Shown here piece by piece: positions 25,738 through 33,426 of a DNA stretch of 48,451 bases (positions are counted from its first letter, which is position 1; each line of letters opens with the position of its first letter). Below the pieces are notes generated by a model, which saw only the letters and a program-made list of their open reading frames with translations, made no database searches and was not told the DNA's origin. Location of the stretch: contig CAJTEY010000030.1 in NCBI GenBank assembly GCA_910575775.1, positions 1-48,451 on the forward strand, given 5' to 3'. Made by a program: the position numbers and the translations under genes. Source of the stretch: Lachnospiraceae bacterium. GTDB taxonomy: Bacteria; Bacillota; Clostridia; Lachnospirales; Lachnospiraceae.

Positions 25738-26778
25738 ATGCTATCGTTCGAGAGCGATTATATCCAGGGGGCACACGAAAAAATTTTAGAGCGTCTTGCA
25801 GAAACAAACAGGGAGCCGCTTTCCGGCTACGGCAATGACAGATACTGCGAGAGCGCAAAAGAAAAGATCAGACGGGCATGCGGCTGTGAGGAGGCGGAGC
25901 TCTTTTTTCTGACAGGGGGTACCCAGACCAACCAGGTTGTAATCAGCTCCATGCTGAAATCTTACGAGGGTGTGATTGCGGCCGAGACAGGACATGTCAG
26001 TGTCCATGAGGCGGGAGCCATCGAGCACAGCGGCCACAAGGTGCTTACCATTCCGGGGCATGAGGGAAAAATAAAGGCGGAGGAACTTGTGGCTTACCTG
26101 AAGGCTTACTGGGAGGACACAAGCCACGAACATATGGTATTCCCGGGCATGGTTTATATTTCCCATCCCACGGAGTACGGCACGTTGTATACTGAATCAG
26201 AGCTTGCATCTATCGCTGATATATGCAGAAAATACAGCATTCCATTGTATCTGGACGGCGCAAGGCTTGGATATGGGCTGATGAGCCGGGAAACGGATGT
26301 GACCCTCCCGAAGATCGCCCAATACTGTGATGTGTTTTATATCGGCGGCACTAAGGTGGGGGCGCTTTGCGGGGAGGCACTGGTATTTCCGAAGAAAAAC
26401 ATGCCGGCCCATTTTCTGACGCTGGCCAAACAAAAAGGTGCGCTCCTCGCGAAGGGACGGCTTCTGGGTGTGCAGTTTGACACGCTCTTTACGGACGATT
26501 TATATTTTCGGATCAGCGCCCATGCCATCGAGATGGCGGAAAAGATGAAGGAAATGTTTCGGGAAAAGGGGAAAAGATTTTTCCTTGACTCTCCGACAAA
26601 CCAGCAGTTTCTTATTCTGGAGGACGGGGAGATGACACACCTGCAGGAACTGGTGAAATTTGATATCTGGGAAAGATATGACGAAGGGCATACGGTTGTG
26701 CGGTTTGCCACAAGCTGGGCGACGGAAACCGGGGATGTGGAAAACCTCAGGGAGATCATGCCTTCCGGCGGACAGTGA
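25738..26778 (+). CDS. low-specificity threonine aldolase (PLP-dependent)
   Basis: Cytoplasmic enzyme of 346 residues that cleaves threonine or allo-threonine to glycine and acetaldehyde. It has the beta-eliminating lyase / aldolase fold: SGYGNDRY near the N-terminus, LTGGTQTNQVVISSM, the aspartate of YLDGARLGYGL that contacts the pyridine ring, and the Schiff-base Lys206 in IGGTKVGALCGEAL. The AATAGGACATG start context lacks a strong ribosome site, although AAAGGGGGAA lies 10 bases upstream. Stereospecificity cannot be told. A hairpin GGCGGACA/TGTCCGCC overlaps its stop codon. Confidence 0.9.
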   Translation: MLSFESDYIQGAHEKILERLAETNREPLSGYGNDRYCESAKEKIRRACGCEEAELFFLTGGTQTNQVVISSMLKSYEGVIAAETGHVSVHEAGAIEHSGHKVLTIPGHEGKIKAEELVAYLKAYWEDTSHEHMVFPGMVYISHPTEYGTLYTESELASIADICRKYSIPLYLDGARLGYGLMSRETDVTLPKIAQYCDVFYIGGTKVGALCGEALVFPKKNMPAHFLTLAKQKGALLAKGRLLGVQFDTLFTDDLYFRISAHAIEMAEKMKEMFREKGKRFFLDSPTNQQFLILEDGEMTHLQELVKFDIWERYDEGHTVVRFATSWATETGDVENLREIMPSGGQ

Positions 26779-26836
26779 GACATTTGTCCGCCCCGTCGGA
26801 AAGTTCTGCCATATGGCGTAATGCTGTGCTAAAAAA

Positions 26837-26866
26837 TGAAACCGATTTCTGAGATGAGAGGTATTA
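26837..26866 (+). promoter_or_regulatory. ECF-type promoter of the sigma factor gene
   Basis: TGAAACC (26837-26843), 16-bp spacer, GGTATTA (26860-26866). The same arrangement and much of the spacer (ATTTCT, ATGA) recur before the vWA gene at 28435-28464. The -35 resembles the AAC-containing -35 of ECF sigma factors, so autoregulation is likely. Confidence 0.75.
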
Positions 26867-26921
26867 AGAGTAGAGAACCTTGTCTGCCCAGTGCAGACGG
26901 GTTTCAGTAAAGAGGCCGTGT

Positions 26922-27413
26922 ATGACAAAAGAGGAACAGATAACAGCGGAGGCTGCGATAAACCGATATGCGGATATGGTGTATCGTCTGGCGTTGTCGC
27001 AGATGAAAAACAGGACGGATGCGGATGACCTTTTTCAGGAAGTTTTTGTCCGTCTCGTCAGTCATGTGGATAAGCTGGAATCCTGGGAGCATGTGAAAGC
27101 GTGGCTGATCCGGGTAACGATTAACTGCGCGAAGAAACATTTTGATCTGTACTGGAACAAAAATGTGGATTATATAGAAGACGAGGAACAGATCCGGGGA
27201 GAAGAGGCTTATGAACCGCCGGGGGATGAGCCTGTCAGGGGAGCGGTGGCAAAGCTCCCGCCCAAATACCGGCTGGCGGTACACCTCTTTTATTATGAAG
27301 AACTTTCGGTGGCGGAGATTGCCGAACAGACCGGGCAGAAGGAAGGCACCGTCAAATCACAGCTGCACCGGGCACGGGAGATGCTGAAGCAGATGCTGGA
27401 AGAGCCGGGATAG
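26922..27413 (+). CDS. ECF-type RNA polymerase sigma factor
   Basis: Alternative sigma factor of 163 residues. Region 2 is seen as INRYADMVYRLALSQMKNR, DADDLFQEVFVRLV and WEHVKAWLIRVTINCAKKH; region 4 as LPPKYRLAVHLFYYEELSVA, EIAEQTGQKEGTVKSQLHRA. Regions 1.1 and 3 are missing, as in all ECF factors. The ATG at 26922 has AGAGG six bases upstream; the frame reaches further up through a TTG without support. A putative anti-sigma gene starts 81 bases downstream, and the promoter upstream matches one upstream of the third gene of the set. The signal is probably at the envelope. Confidence 0.93.
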   Translation: MTKEEQITAEAAINRYADMVYRLALSQMKNRTDADDLFQEVFVRLVSHVDKLESWEHVKAWLIRVTINCAKKHFDLYWNKNVDYIEDEEQIRGEEAYEPPGDEPVRGAVAKLPPKYRLAVHLFYYEELSVAEIAEQTGQKEGTVKSQLHRAREMLKQMLEEPG

Positions 27414-27494
27414 CTGTCCGGCGCAGGATGAAGGTATGAAACGGACGACCGCCTGAGATACAGACAGAGCGGTTGATAAAGAGGAATCTCATAG

Positions 27495-28409
27495 ATGATG
27501 ATAGATCAGTATAAAGAGCAGTACAACAGAGAAACAGAACAGATACATGCCCCTGCGGAACTGATTGCAAGGACAAAGGCGGAGATGCGCGAAGAAGAGA
27601 GGCGGATCCTCCAGATGTCTGCATCGCAGATGGCAGAGGCGGAGACAAAAGGGATTCGGGAGGATTCCGGGATGCCGTCAGCTTCTGCCGGTGACAGAAA
27701 ATATGTGAAGCGTTCCGGCATCCAAAAATGGGCGTATCCTTTGACTGCGGCAGCGGCACTGTTTATTTTGGTGTCCGTATCCATGATGATGAAAGGGATA
27801 AATTCCAGGGATATGTCCATGAGCGAAGCGCCTATGGAAGCGCCTATGGAAGCAGCTATGGAAGCATCGGAGCTGCCCGTCGGTGAAGATCTGGATGGAG
27901 GAATGGCAGAGGCCGGTGTGGTGATGGAGCCGGAAAAGGCAGCGGGGATCACAGAGAGAGCGTATGCTGATGAGGCGATGTCTGCCGAAGCGGATATGGC
28001 GGTGTCTCCTGCATCGGAGACTGAAACCGAAAGTATGTCCGGGGCGGGGACAGAAACAGAGGACGGGGAGCAGCATAGAAAGCACAGCAATAGGAAGGAG
28101 ATCCTTGCCGGGGAAGCAGCAGAGGCTCCGGCAGAAGACGTAACCCAGGGAAGCACAGCGGCAGACGCGACGAATATCACGATAGAAAAGGTGGCAGAAA
28201 AGCCGGACTTCTGCAGACGTTCTGATGTGGAAGCGCATATCTTTGAGGGGGAAATTTTTCATGTAGCGGAGGAAGAAAGCGGATGGGCCGCCTATGTGGA
28301 GGTTGAAAACAGAGAAAAGTATGTGATCTGCGGAGAGGCGCAAGACTTGGAGGCGTTTTTGGAAGCAGGCTATCGGAAACTGGTGGAACAGATGGAAAAG
28401 GACGGATGA
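27495..28409 (+). CDS. putative transmembrane anti-sigma factor
   Basis: Protein of 304 residues with one membrane helix (about 79-99, WAYPLTAAAALFILVSVSMM). The 75-residue cytoplasmic N-terminus has two predicted helices (APAELIARTKAEMREEERR) and would be where a sigma factor is held. The extracellular part begins with a Met/Glu/Ala/Pro repeat (EAPMEAPMEAAMEA), continues acidic and low in complexity, and ends with a folded 75-residue domain (KPDFCRRSDVEAHIFEGEIF onward). No zinc-binding HxxxCxxC anti-sigma motif is present, so the role rests on position after the ECF gene and on topology. Two ATGs occur in tandem; the first is used. Confidence 0.68.
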   Translation: MMIDQYKEQYNRETEQIHAPAELIARTKAEMREEERRILQMSASQMAEAETKGIREDSGMPSASAGDRKYVKRSGIQKWAYPLTAAAALFILVSVSMMMKGINSRDMSMSEAPMEAPMEAAMEASELPVGEDLDGGMAEAGVVMEPEKAAGITERAYADEAMSAEADMAVSPASETETESMSGAGTETEDGEQHRKHSNRKEILAGEAAEAPAEDVTQGSTAADATNITIEKVAEKPDFCRRSDVEAHIFEGEIFHVAEEESGWAAYVEVENREKYVICGEAQDLEAFLEAGYRKLVEQMEKDG

Positions 28410-28434
28410 TTTTTTGAAATTTTTGGGATAACGT

Positions 28435-28464
28435 TGCAACCCATTTCTTCCATGAAAGGTATTA
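28435..28464 (+). promoter_or_regulatory. ECF-type promoter of the vWA lipoprotein gene
   Basis: TGCAACC (28435-28441), 16-bp spacer, GGTATTA (28458-28464), nearly the same as the motif at 26837-26866, with GTAGA shared further downstream as well. Confidence 0.75.
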
Positions 28465-28535
28465 GAAGTAGAATGGCATAAAACAAATGCCCGGGGAGGA
28501 TCAGAGCACAAAAGCCTGGAGATGGAGGAAAAGGG

Positions 28536-30377
28536 ATGAAAAAGTATCAGAAAAGAACAATGGTATTGGGTATGACGGGAATATTGCTGCTTACAGGATG
28601 CGGCGGGAAAGCGGATGGGGCAGCAGGGACAGCGCCTTGGACGGAGGGACTTCCAGCGACGGAGACAGAGACAACGCCCTGGACAAAACAACTGCCGGAG
28701 ACGGATTCCGGGGCGGCAGAGGATGCGGCCAGCGTTGTGGAAGCACCGTCTGAAGCGGCAGATATGGCGGAAGATAGTACATTGGGTGCTGCAAGCCGGA
28801 CAGAGAGCGCATCGAATAAAAAGGAATCGAAAACGGAGGATGCGGACATCCGGGATCTGCCTGAGAAACTGTATGCAAAAGGGGATGTCCCGGACGGATA
28901 TCTCGGCTCCTGCTATGAGTTTGATGAGGAAACCGGCAGCAGGGATAATCTGGAGGAGTACAGCAAGTGGGAAGAACAGGGTTTCTTTTCGGTGATGGCG
29001 CAGCCGCAGTCTACTTTTTCTGCGGACGTTGACACGGCTTCTTACAGTAATTTACGCAGACTGATCCGTGAGGGATACGACTTGGAGAGCCTGCCGGAGG
29101 GAGCTGTTCGGATTGAGGAGATGCTCAATTATTTTTCCTATGACTATGAGGAGCCAGCGGGGCAGGAGCCCTTCGGTGTGACGACACAGATCGGCCGCTG
29201 TCCGTGGAATGAGGAGGCGGAGCTTCTGATGATCGGCCTTAAGACAGAGGATATCAGCTATGAGCAGGCGCCTGCGTCCAATCTGGTGTTTCTGTTGGAC
29301 GTCTCCGGTTCTATGGGCGAGCCTGACAAGCTGCCTCTTTTGCAGGAATCTTTTTTACAGCTTACGGAAAACCTTACCGAGAAGGATCGAATCTCCATTG
29401 TTACCTACGCTTCGGAGGATCGGGTGATATTGGAGGGAGCAGACGGAAGCGAAAAGCGTAAAATCAAGAAGGCGGTCAATGGATTGAAAGCAGGCGGAGG
29501 CACCTGGGGCAGCAGGGGAATTGAGACGGCTTATGCGCTGGCAGAGGAAAACTTGATTAAAGGCGGAAACAACCGCATTATTCTGGCAACGGACGGCGAT
29601 CTGAACGTCGGCATGACTACCGAGGAAGAATTGGAAGAACTGATCAGCGAGAAAAAGGAATCGGGAATCTTTCTTTCGGTGCTGGGCTTTGGAACGGGCA
29701 ATATCAAAGACAATAAGATGGAGACGTTAGCGGATAAGGGAAATGGCAATTATGCCTACATAGACTGTATGCAGGAGGCGAAAAAGGTGCTCTCGGAGGA
29801 GATGACGGCCACACTTCTGACAGTCTGCAAGGATGTGAAGCTCCAGATAGAATTTAATCCAGAGCTGGTGGAGGCGTACCGGCTTCTGGGCTACGATAAC
29901 AGAGTGCTGGACAGAGAGGATTTTCACGACGATACGAAGGACGGTGGAGAAATCGGAGCCGGGCACAGTGTGACGGCGCTCTACGAGATCATATTGCGGG
30001 AGCCGCTGCATCACGGTATGACGTCGCGTGAAATTGAGGATTTGAAATACGGAAGCGAGTATAAAAAGAGAGTGGATGAGACGTCTGCGGCCGCTCAGAA
30101 ATATAAGGAGTGGCTGACAGTCAGCATCCGTTATAAGAAGCCCGCAGGAAACAAAAGCGAGCTTTTAGAGTATCCGATCGGATATGACAGCTACTGCGAA
30201 AATCCTTCCGATGATTTTCAGTTTGCGGCGGCGGTGGCGGAATTTGGCCTGCTTGCCTCTCACAGTGAGTATCCTGGAGGCGCGTCTTTGGAAAATGTGA
30301 CAAGAACAGTGAAAAAGCTGGATTTACATGACAATTACAAAATAGAATTTTTGGAGCTGGTGGAAGAAGTGCAGTAG
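28536..30377 (+). CDS. von Willebrand factor type A lipoprotein, YfbK family
   Basis: Surface lipoprotein of 613 residues. The signal peptide ends in the lipobox LLTGC (Cys22), followed by a Thr/Glu/Ala-rich linker to about residue 100. A YfbK-type N-terminal module (QPQSTFSADVDTASYSNLRR and AVRIEEMLNYFSYDY) leads into the vWA domain with the MIDAS motif DVSGSMG (Asp255, Ser257, Ser259), the GGGTWGSRGI threonine and ATDGDLNVGM aspartate. The C-terminal part matches the domain found after vWA in YfbK proteins (DVKLQIEFNPELVEAYRLLG, YEIILRE). The likely role is metal-dependent protein binding at the envelope. Its promoter copies that of the ECF gene. Confidence 0.9.
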   Translation: MKKYQKRTMVLGMTGILLLTGCGGKADGAAGTAPWTEGLPATETETTPWTKQLPETDSGAAEDAASVVEAPSEAADMAEDSTLGAASRTESASNKKESKTEDADIRDLPEKLYAKGDVPDGYLGSCYEFDEETGSRDNLEEYSKWEEQGFFSVMAQPQSTFSADVDTASYSNLRRLIREGYDLESLPEGAVRIEEMLNYFSYDYEEPAGQEPFGVTTQIGRCPWNEEAELLMIGLKTEDISYEQAPASNLVFLLDVSGSMGEPDKLPLLQESFLQLTENLTEKDRISIVTYASEDRVILEGADGSEKRKIKKAVNGLKAGGGTWGSRGIETAYALAEENLIKGGNNRIILATDGDLNVGMTTEEELEELISEKKESGIFLSVLGFGTGNIKDNKMETLADKGNGNYAYIDCMQEAKKVLSEEMTATLLTVCKDVKLQIEFNPELVEAYRLLGYDNRVLDREDFHDDTKDGGEIGAGHSVTALYEIILREPLHHGMTSREIEDLKYGSEYKKRVDETSAAAQKYKEWLTVSIRYKKPAGNKSELLEYPIGYDSYCENPSDDFQFAAAVAEFGLLASHSEYPGGASLENVTRTVKKLDLHDNYKIEFLELVEEVQ

Positions 30378-30417
30378 AAACTGTGCCGGCGGCGGATTTT
30401 CGTAAAACGACTCACAG

Positions 30418-30454
30418 AAACGGCAGGACGTGTCAAAATACCGTCCTGCCGTTT
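30418..30454. terminator. bidirectional terminator between convergent genes
   Basis: AAACGGCAGGACG and CGTCCTGCCGTTT form a perfect 13-bp stem between the vWA gene (plus) and the Hsp20 gene (minus). Confidence 0.88.
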
Positions 30455-30464
30455 GGATTTGTCT

Positions 30465-30917
30465 CTATTTTACTTCGATCCTGCGCAGTTCTTCCTTGGC
30501 GGCAAGCTCCCTCTTGGGAAATTTTACTTCCAGAATGCCGTTGTTGTAGGAGGCGTCGATGTCACCCGGTTCCACATCGTTTACGCGGAAACTCCGGGAG
30601 TAGGAACTGTAATACCGCTCCCTGCGGATGTATTTGTCCTTGGTGTCCTCGTTTTTCTCTTCCTTGTGGGATGCGGAGATGGTTAAGAGGTTATCCTTTA
30701 AGTCGATGTTGATATCCGACTTGTCGAAGCCCGGCAGCTCTGCCTGTAAAAGGTAACTGTCACCCTGGTCGATCACATCCGTCTTAAAGGCGTCGAAGGT
30801 GGCCAGCTCGCTGTTTCCCCAGAAATTCTTAAAGGCGTCGTCAAACATTCTGTCGAAGGGATCCTCATAGAATGCGGGTTTGTAGTTACGGTTGTTGAAT
30901 AATGCAGGTCTTAACAT
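30465..30917 (-). CDS. Hsp20/alpha-crystallin small heat shock protein
   Basis: ATP-independent chaperone of 150 residues that holds unfolding proteins in large oligomers. The alpha-crystallin domain spans about residues 45-145: FKTDVIDQGDSYLLQAELPG, FDKSDINIDLKDNLLTI, SYSRSFRVNDVEPGDIDASY and NGILEVKFPKRE; the IxV-type tail is RRIEVK. The N-terminus MLRPALFNNRNY is typical of Clostridia. ATG 30917 has AGAAGGAG eight bases away. A TATAAT -10 is visible on the minus strand about 30 bases upstream, with no clear -35 and no CIRCE operator. Confidence 0.94.
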   Translation of the reverse strand: MLRPALFNNRNYKPAFYEDPFDRMFDDAFKNFWGNSELATFDAFKTDVIDQGDSYLLQAELPGFDKSDINIDLKDNLLTISASHKEEKNEDTKDKYIRRERYYSSYSRSFRVNDVEPGDIDASYNNGILEVKFPKRELAAKEELRRIEVK

Positions 30918-31045
30918 AGAAATCACTCCTTCTTTATATTATACTACCAGTATGACCGGATTGAGAAATTCGATTCATAATCGGCAGTTGTTTATTTGTT
31001 TATATATGTTATACATCAACTATAACAGATAATCAATGATAGAAA

Positions 31046-31103
31046 TATAAACTGTTTATAAAGAGATTATAAACTGGCGGCAGGGCGGCCGGAAGCGTAT
31101 AAT
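31046..31103 (+). promoter_or_regulatory. operator-like repeats and -10 of the TIM-barrel gene
   Basis: TATAAACTG occurs at 31046-31054 and again at 31068-31076, exactly 22 bp apart (two helical turns); the first is also part of the palindrome TATAAACTGTTTATA. A TATAAT lies at 31098-31103 with no proper -35, as at an activator-dependent promoter. Confidence 0.45.
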
Positions 31104-31147
31104 GAAGATAAAAAGCAGAGGAGTTTTTCGTGAGAAGGGAGATTCAT

Positions 31148-31936
31148 ATGGATTTTGGAATGCCGACATTAATTGAGAATAAGGATCTGGGTGAGAATAT
31201 TGCTCTCTGTAAGGAGCTGGATCTGCAGTTTGTGGAACTGAACATGAATTTTCCGATGTACCAGATTCCGCAGCTGGAGGAAACGGCACATTTGAAAAAA
31301 CTGGCGCGGGATAACGGGATTTATTTTACCATCCATCTGGATGAAAACCTGAATGTCTGCGATTTTAACCCGCTTGTGGCGGAGGCGTATATGGAGACGA
31401 CAGAGCGGGCGCTTAAGGCGGCTGTTGCGCTTGGTGCGCCGCTTTTGAATATGCACATGAATCATGGCATCTATGTCACGCTGCCCGACAGGAAGGTGCG
31501 GCTGTTCGGAGAGTACCGGGAACCGTATATGGCGGCGATACATAGATTTCGGGAAATGTGTGAGAGGACGGCAGGGGATTCGGGTGTGAAGGTATGTATC
31601 GAAAATACAGACGGCTATCAGGAGTTCGAGAAAGAGGCGATTGACTATTTATTGGAGAGTGCAATGTTTGCGCTGACCTGGGATATCGGCCATTCGCATG
31701 CCTGTGGCAATGTGGACGAGGATTTTCTTATGCAGCGCAGAGGCAGGCTGCATCATTTCCATATCCACGATGCGAAAGGAACCGGGAATCATAAGACGCT
31801 TGGATCCGGGGAGATCGATCTGGCACAGCGGATCGGCCTGGCAGAGACGAACGGCTGCCGGTGCGTGGTGGAGACAAAAACGATCGAGGCGCTGCGGCAG
31901 TCTGTAAAGTGGCTTGGGGATAACGGATATCTGTGA
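31148..31936 (+). CDS. sugar phosphate isomerase/epimerase (TIM-barrel, xylose-isomerase-like)
   Basis: Predicted cytoplasmic protein of 262 residues with the AP-endonuclease family 2 / xylose isomerase-like barrel. Candidate metal or substrate residues are in FTIHLDENLN, LNMHMNHGIY, VCIENTDG, LTWDIGHSHACG and HFHIHDAKG. Members act as epimerases or isomerases of keto- or aldo-sugars, but some are nucleases; sugar chemistry seems likelier here. ATG 31148 has GAAGGGAGA five bases upstream; the earlier in-frame GTG at 31130 is less likely. It is flanked by divergent and convergent genes and so stands alone. The substrate is unknown. Confidence 0.78.
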   Translation: MDFGMPTLIENKDLGENIALCKELDLQFVELNMNFPMYQIPQLEETAHLKKLARDNGIYFTIHLDENLNVCDFNPLVAEAYMETTERALKAAVALGAPLLNMHMNHGIYVTLPDRKVRLFGEYREPYMAAIHRFREMCERTAGDSGVKVCIENTDGYQEFEKEAIDYLLESAMFALTWDIGHSHACGNVDEDFLMQRRGRLHHFHIHDAKGTGNHKTLGSGEIDLAQRIGLAETNGCRCVVETKTIEALRQSVKWLGDNGYL

Positions 31937-32005
31937 GGCGGTGTGGAAATCGGCCAGGAAAGACTCTGGCCGGTATATGGCCGGCGGCAGATCTGCACGT
32001 AAGAA

Positions 32006-32028
32006 GGGCAGGCCGAAACAGCCTGCCC
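32006..32028 (-). terminator. hairpin between convergent genes
   Basis: GGGCAGGC and GCCTGCCC pair around a 7-base loop. Read on the minus strand it is followed by TTCTT, a weak terminator for the HPr-like gene. Confidence 0.55.
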
Positions 32029-32035
32029 TGCATGG

Positions 32036-32263
32036 TTAGCCATATATGAAGGGAGTAAGTTTCTCCCTGATTCCCTCGTCGTCCGAATCATAAGTGAGTT
32101 GGAGCGGACGGGTCAGATCAAGCGCCATCACACCAAGGATGGATTTGGCATCTACGACTCTTCGGCCTTCCCCCAGATTAAAGCACGAATCAATCTTATC
32201 AATTACATCTACAAACTTTCTGATCTGATTCACATCATTGAATTTAACATTTACCTGCTGCAT
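32036..32263 (-). CDS. HPr-family protein without the catalytic histidine (Crh-like)
   Basis: Protein of 75 residues. The segment VVDAKSILGVMALDL corresponds to the Ser-46 region of HPr (KSIMGVMSLG), so the regulatory serine is kept at residue 41. The His-15 motif (GIHARPA) is replaced by NQIRKFV, so PTS phosphotransfer is not possible. This combination is that of Crh, the HPr paralogue used for catabolite repression in Bacillus, although overall similarity to Crh is not specific. AAGGAGG lies about ten bases before the ATG and is next to a hairpin. The promoter is about 190 bases upstream, leaving a long leader. Confidence 0.75.
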   Translation of the reverse strand: MQQVNVKFNDVNQIRKFVDVIDKIDSCFNLGEGRRVVDAKSILGVMALDLTRPLQLTYDSDDEGIREKLTPFIYG

Positions 32264-32481
32264 AATCTCGTGTCCTCCTTAATCATTATTGGTGACTGAA
32301 AAATAGAATAATCAATGATTTACAAATCAATCCGATTAACAGCAATTCCCCTATATGCAGAATCCTCTGACAACACATCTGTTAGTTTGTCGTTTGTTTT
32401 TCGTGTGAGCCTCCTTTCTCCGCGAAACAAATAATTGATATTTCGTGAGAATATAATATCTGTCAGCTTTCAAATTGTAAA
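32264..32481 (-). promoter_or_regulatory. promoter and long structured leader of the HPr-like gene
   Basis: On the minus strand TTTACA (32476-32481), 17-bp spacer and TATTAT (32453-32458) make a good promoter. The roughly 180-base leader contains a strong AAAGGAGG near 32413 with no start codon at the right distance, then an open stretch ending at a TAA at 32320-32322, and a stem (32281-32290 with 32307-32320) immediately before the real ribosome site. The interval 32482-32560 has nothing I can name. Confidence 0.5.
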
Positions 32482-32559
32482 TAGGCGGATTCAACAAACT
32501 TTTAGGGAATATATTATACAGTATGCCCAGAAAAAGGGAGATAAAACAGAGAATATAGA

Positions 32560-32587
32560 AAGGACGTCCAGCTAGAGGACGCCCTTT
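32560..32587 (-). terminator. hairpin after the rubredoxin gene
   Basis: On the minus strand AGGGCGTCC pairs with GGACGTCCT (one mismatch-tolerant G-U) and is followed by TTCTAT; a moderate terminator. Confidence 0.6.
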
Positions 32588-32599
32588 GTCATGTGATAT

Positions 32600-32773
32600 T
32601 TAGTTGTAATTGTCAATGCAGGGCTGGAACATATCCTTAGTCACACCGCAGAGAGGGCAGCACCAGTCTGCCGGAAGATCCTCAAATGCCGTGCCGGGTT
32701 TAATGCCGTGCTCCGGATCACCCTTCTCGGGATCATAAGTATAGCCGCAGGGATTGCAAAAATATTTTTTCAT
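32600..32773 (-). CDS. rubredoxin
   Basis: Electron carrier of 57 residues with one Fe(S-Cys)4 centre. Both knuckles are present: CNPCGY (Cys6, Cys9) and CPLCG (Cys39, Cys42), with the typical [19 protein letters not shown] and LPADWCCP segments. AAAGGAGG lies seven bases before the ATG. The gene begins 38 bases after the rubrerythrin stop on the same strand with no promoter between, so it is probably cotranscribed and supplies electrons to rubrerythrin for peroxide reduction. Confidence 0.95.
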   Translation of the reverse strand: MKKYFCNPCGYTYDPEKGDPEHGIKPGTAFEDLPADWCCPLCGVTKDMFQPCIDNYN

Positions 32774-32811
32774 ATCACATTCCTCCTTTGTACTTTATAG
32801 ATATGTGGTTA

Positions 32812-33351
32812 TTAACCGAAATATCTCTTTAACAGACCTTCAAATGCCTTGCCGTGTCTAGCCTCATCGCGTGCCATCTCGTGAACGGTATCATGGATTG
32901 CGTCAAGATTGGCAGCTTTTGCACGCTTTGCGAGATCGAATTTGCCGGCGGTCGCGCCGTTCTCAGCTTCCACTCTCATCTCCAGATTTTTCTTGGTGGA
33001 ATCGGTTACTACCTCACCGAGCAGCTCTGCAAATTTAGCAGCATGCTCTGCCTCTTCCCATGCAGCCTTTTCCCAGTACAGGCCGATCTCGGGATAGCCC
33101 TCTCTGTGAGCAACTCTCGCCATAGCAAGGTACATACCAACCTCGGTGCACTCGCCGTTGAAGTTAGCTCTCAGATCAGCCATGATATCCTCGCTGACAC
33201 CCTTTGCTACGCCTACTACATGCTCAGCAGCCCATTCCATTGTGCCGCTCTGTGCTGTGAATTTCTCAGCAGGTGCATTACACTGAGGGCATTTCTCCGG
33301 TGCAGCATCTCCTTCGTGAACATAACCGCATACCTGACATACAAATTTCAT
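32812..33351 (-). CDS. reverse rubrerythrin (peroxide reductase)
   Basis: Protein of 179 residues with the rubredoxin-like domain first (Cys5, Cys8, Cys21, Cys24) and the ferritin-like diiron domain after it, the order opposite to classic rubrerythrin. Iron ligands appear in [35 protein letters not shown] and [12 protein letters not shown]. In Clostridium this form reduces H2O2 and, with flavodiiron proteins, O2, and is controlled by PerR. AAAGGAGA lies about nine bases before the ATG. The perR gene lies upstream and the rubredoxin gene downstream, which supports the role. Confidence 0.94.
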   Translation of the reverse strand: MKFVCQVCGYVHEGDAAPEKCPQCNAPAEKFTAQSGTMEWAAEHVVGVAKGVSEDIMADLRANFNGECTEVGMYLAMARVAHREGYPEIGLYWEKAAWEEAEHAAKFAELLGEVVTDSTKKNLEMRVEAENGATAGKFDLAKRAKAANLDAIHDTVHEMARDEARHGKAFEGLLKRYFG

Positions 33352-33379
33352 AATGTGATCTCTCCTTTTCTTTTTTCAT

Positions 33380-33403
33380 ATTATAACCCATGATAGATGG
33401 GTT
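33380..33403 (-). promoter_or_regulatory. rubrerythrin promoter region with inverted repeat
   Basis: On the minus strand a TATAAT -10 (33380-33385) is preceded by the perfect repeat AACCCAT/ATGGGTT with a 5-base spacer (33385-33403), in the position of the promoter spacer. It does not match the Bacillus PerR box. Confidence 0.45.
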
Positions 33404-33426
33404 TGCCAGCACATCCATTGATAAAT

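Noticed and set aside
26767..26792. Hairpin GGCGGACA/TGTCCGCC at the end of the aldolase gene as terminator
   Set aside because: No T-tract follows on either strand, so it is not called a terminator.
27506..28691. Overlapping long minus-strand frames
   Set aside because: They are antisense to the anti-sigma and vWA genes, with the skewed Ser/Ala/Cys/His composition of shadow frames and no ribosome site.
32854..33393. Plus-strand frame of 179 codons
   Set aside because: It is antisense to rubrerythrin, whose diiron and cysteine motifs are certain.
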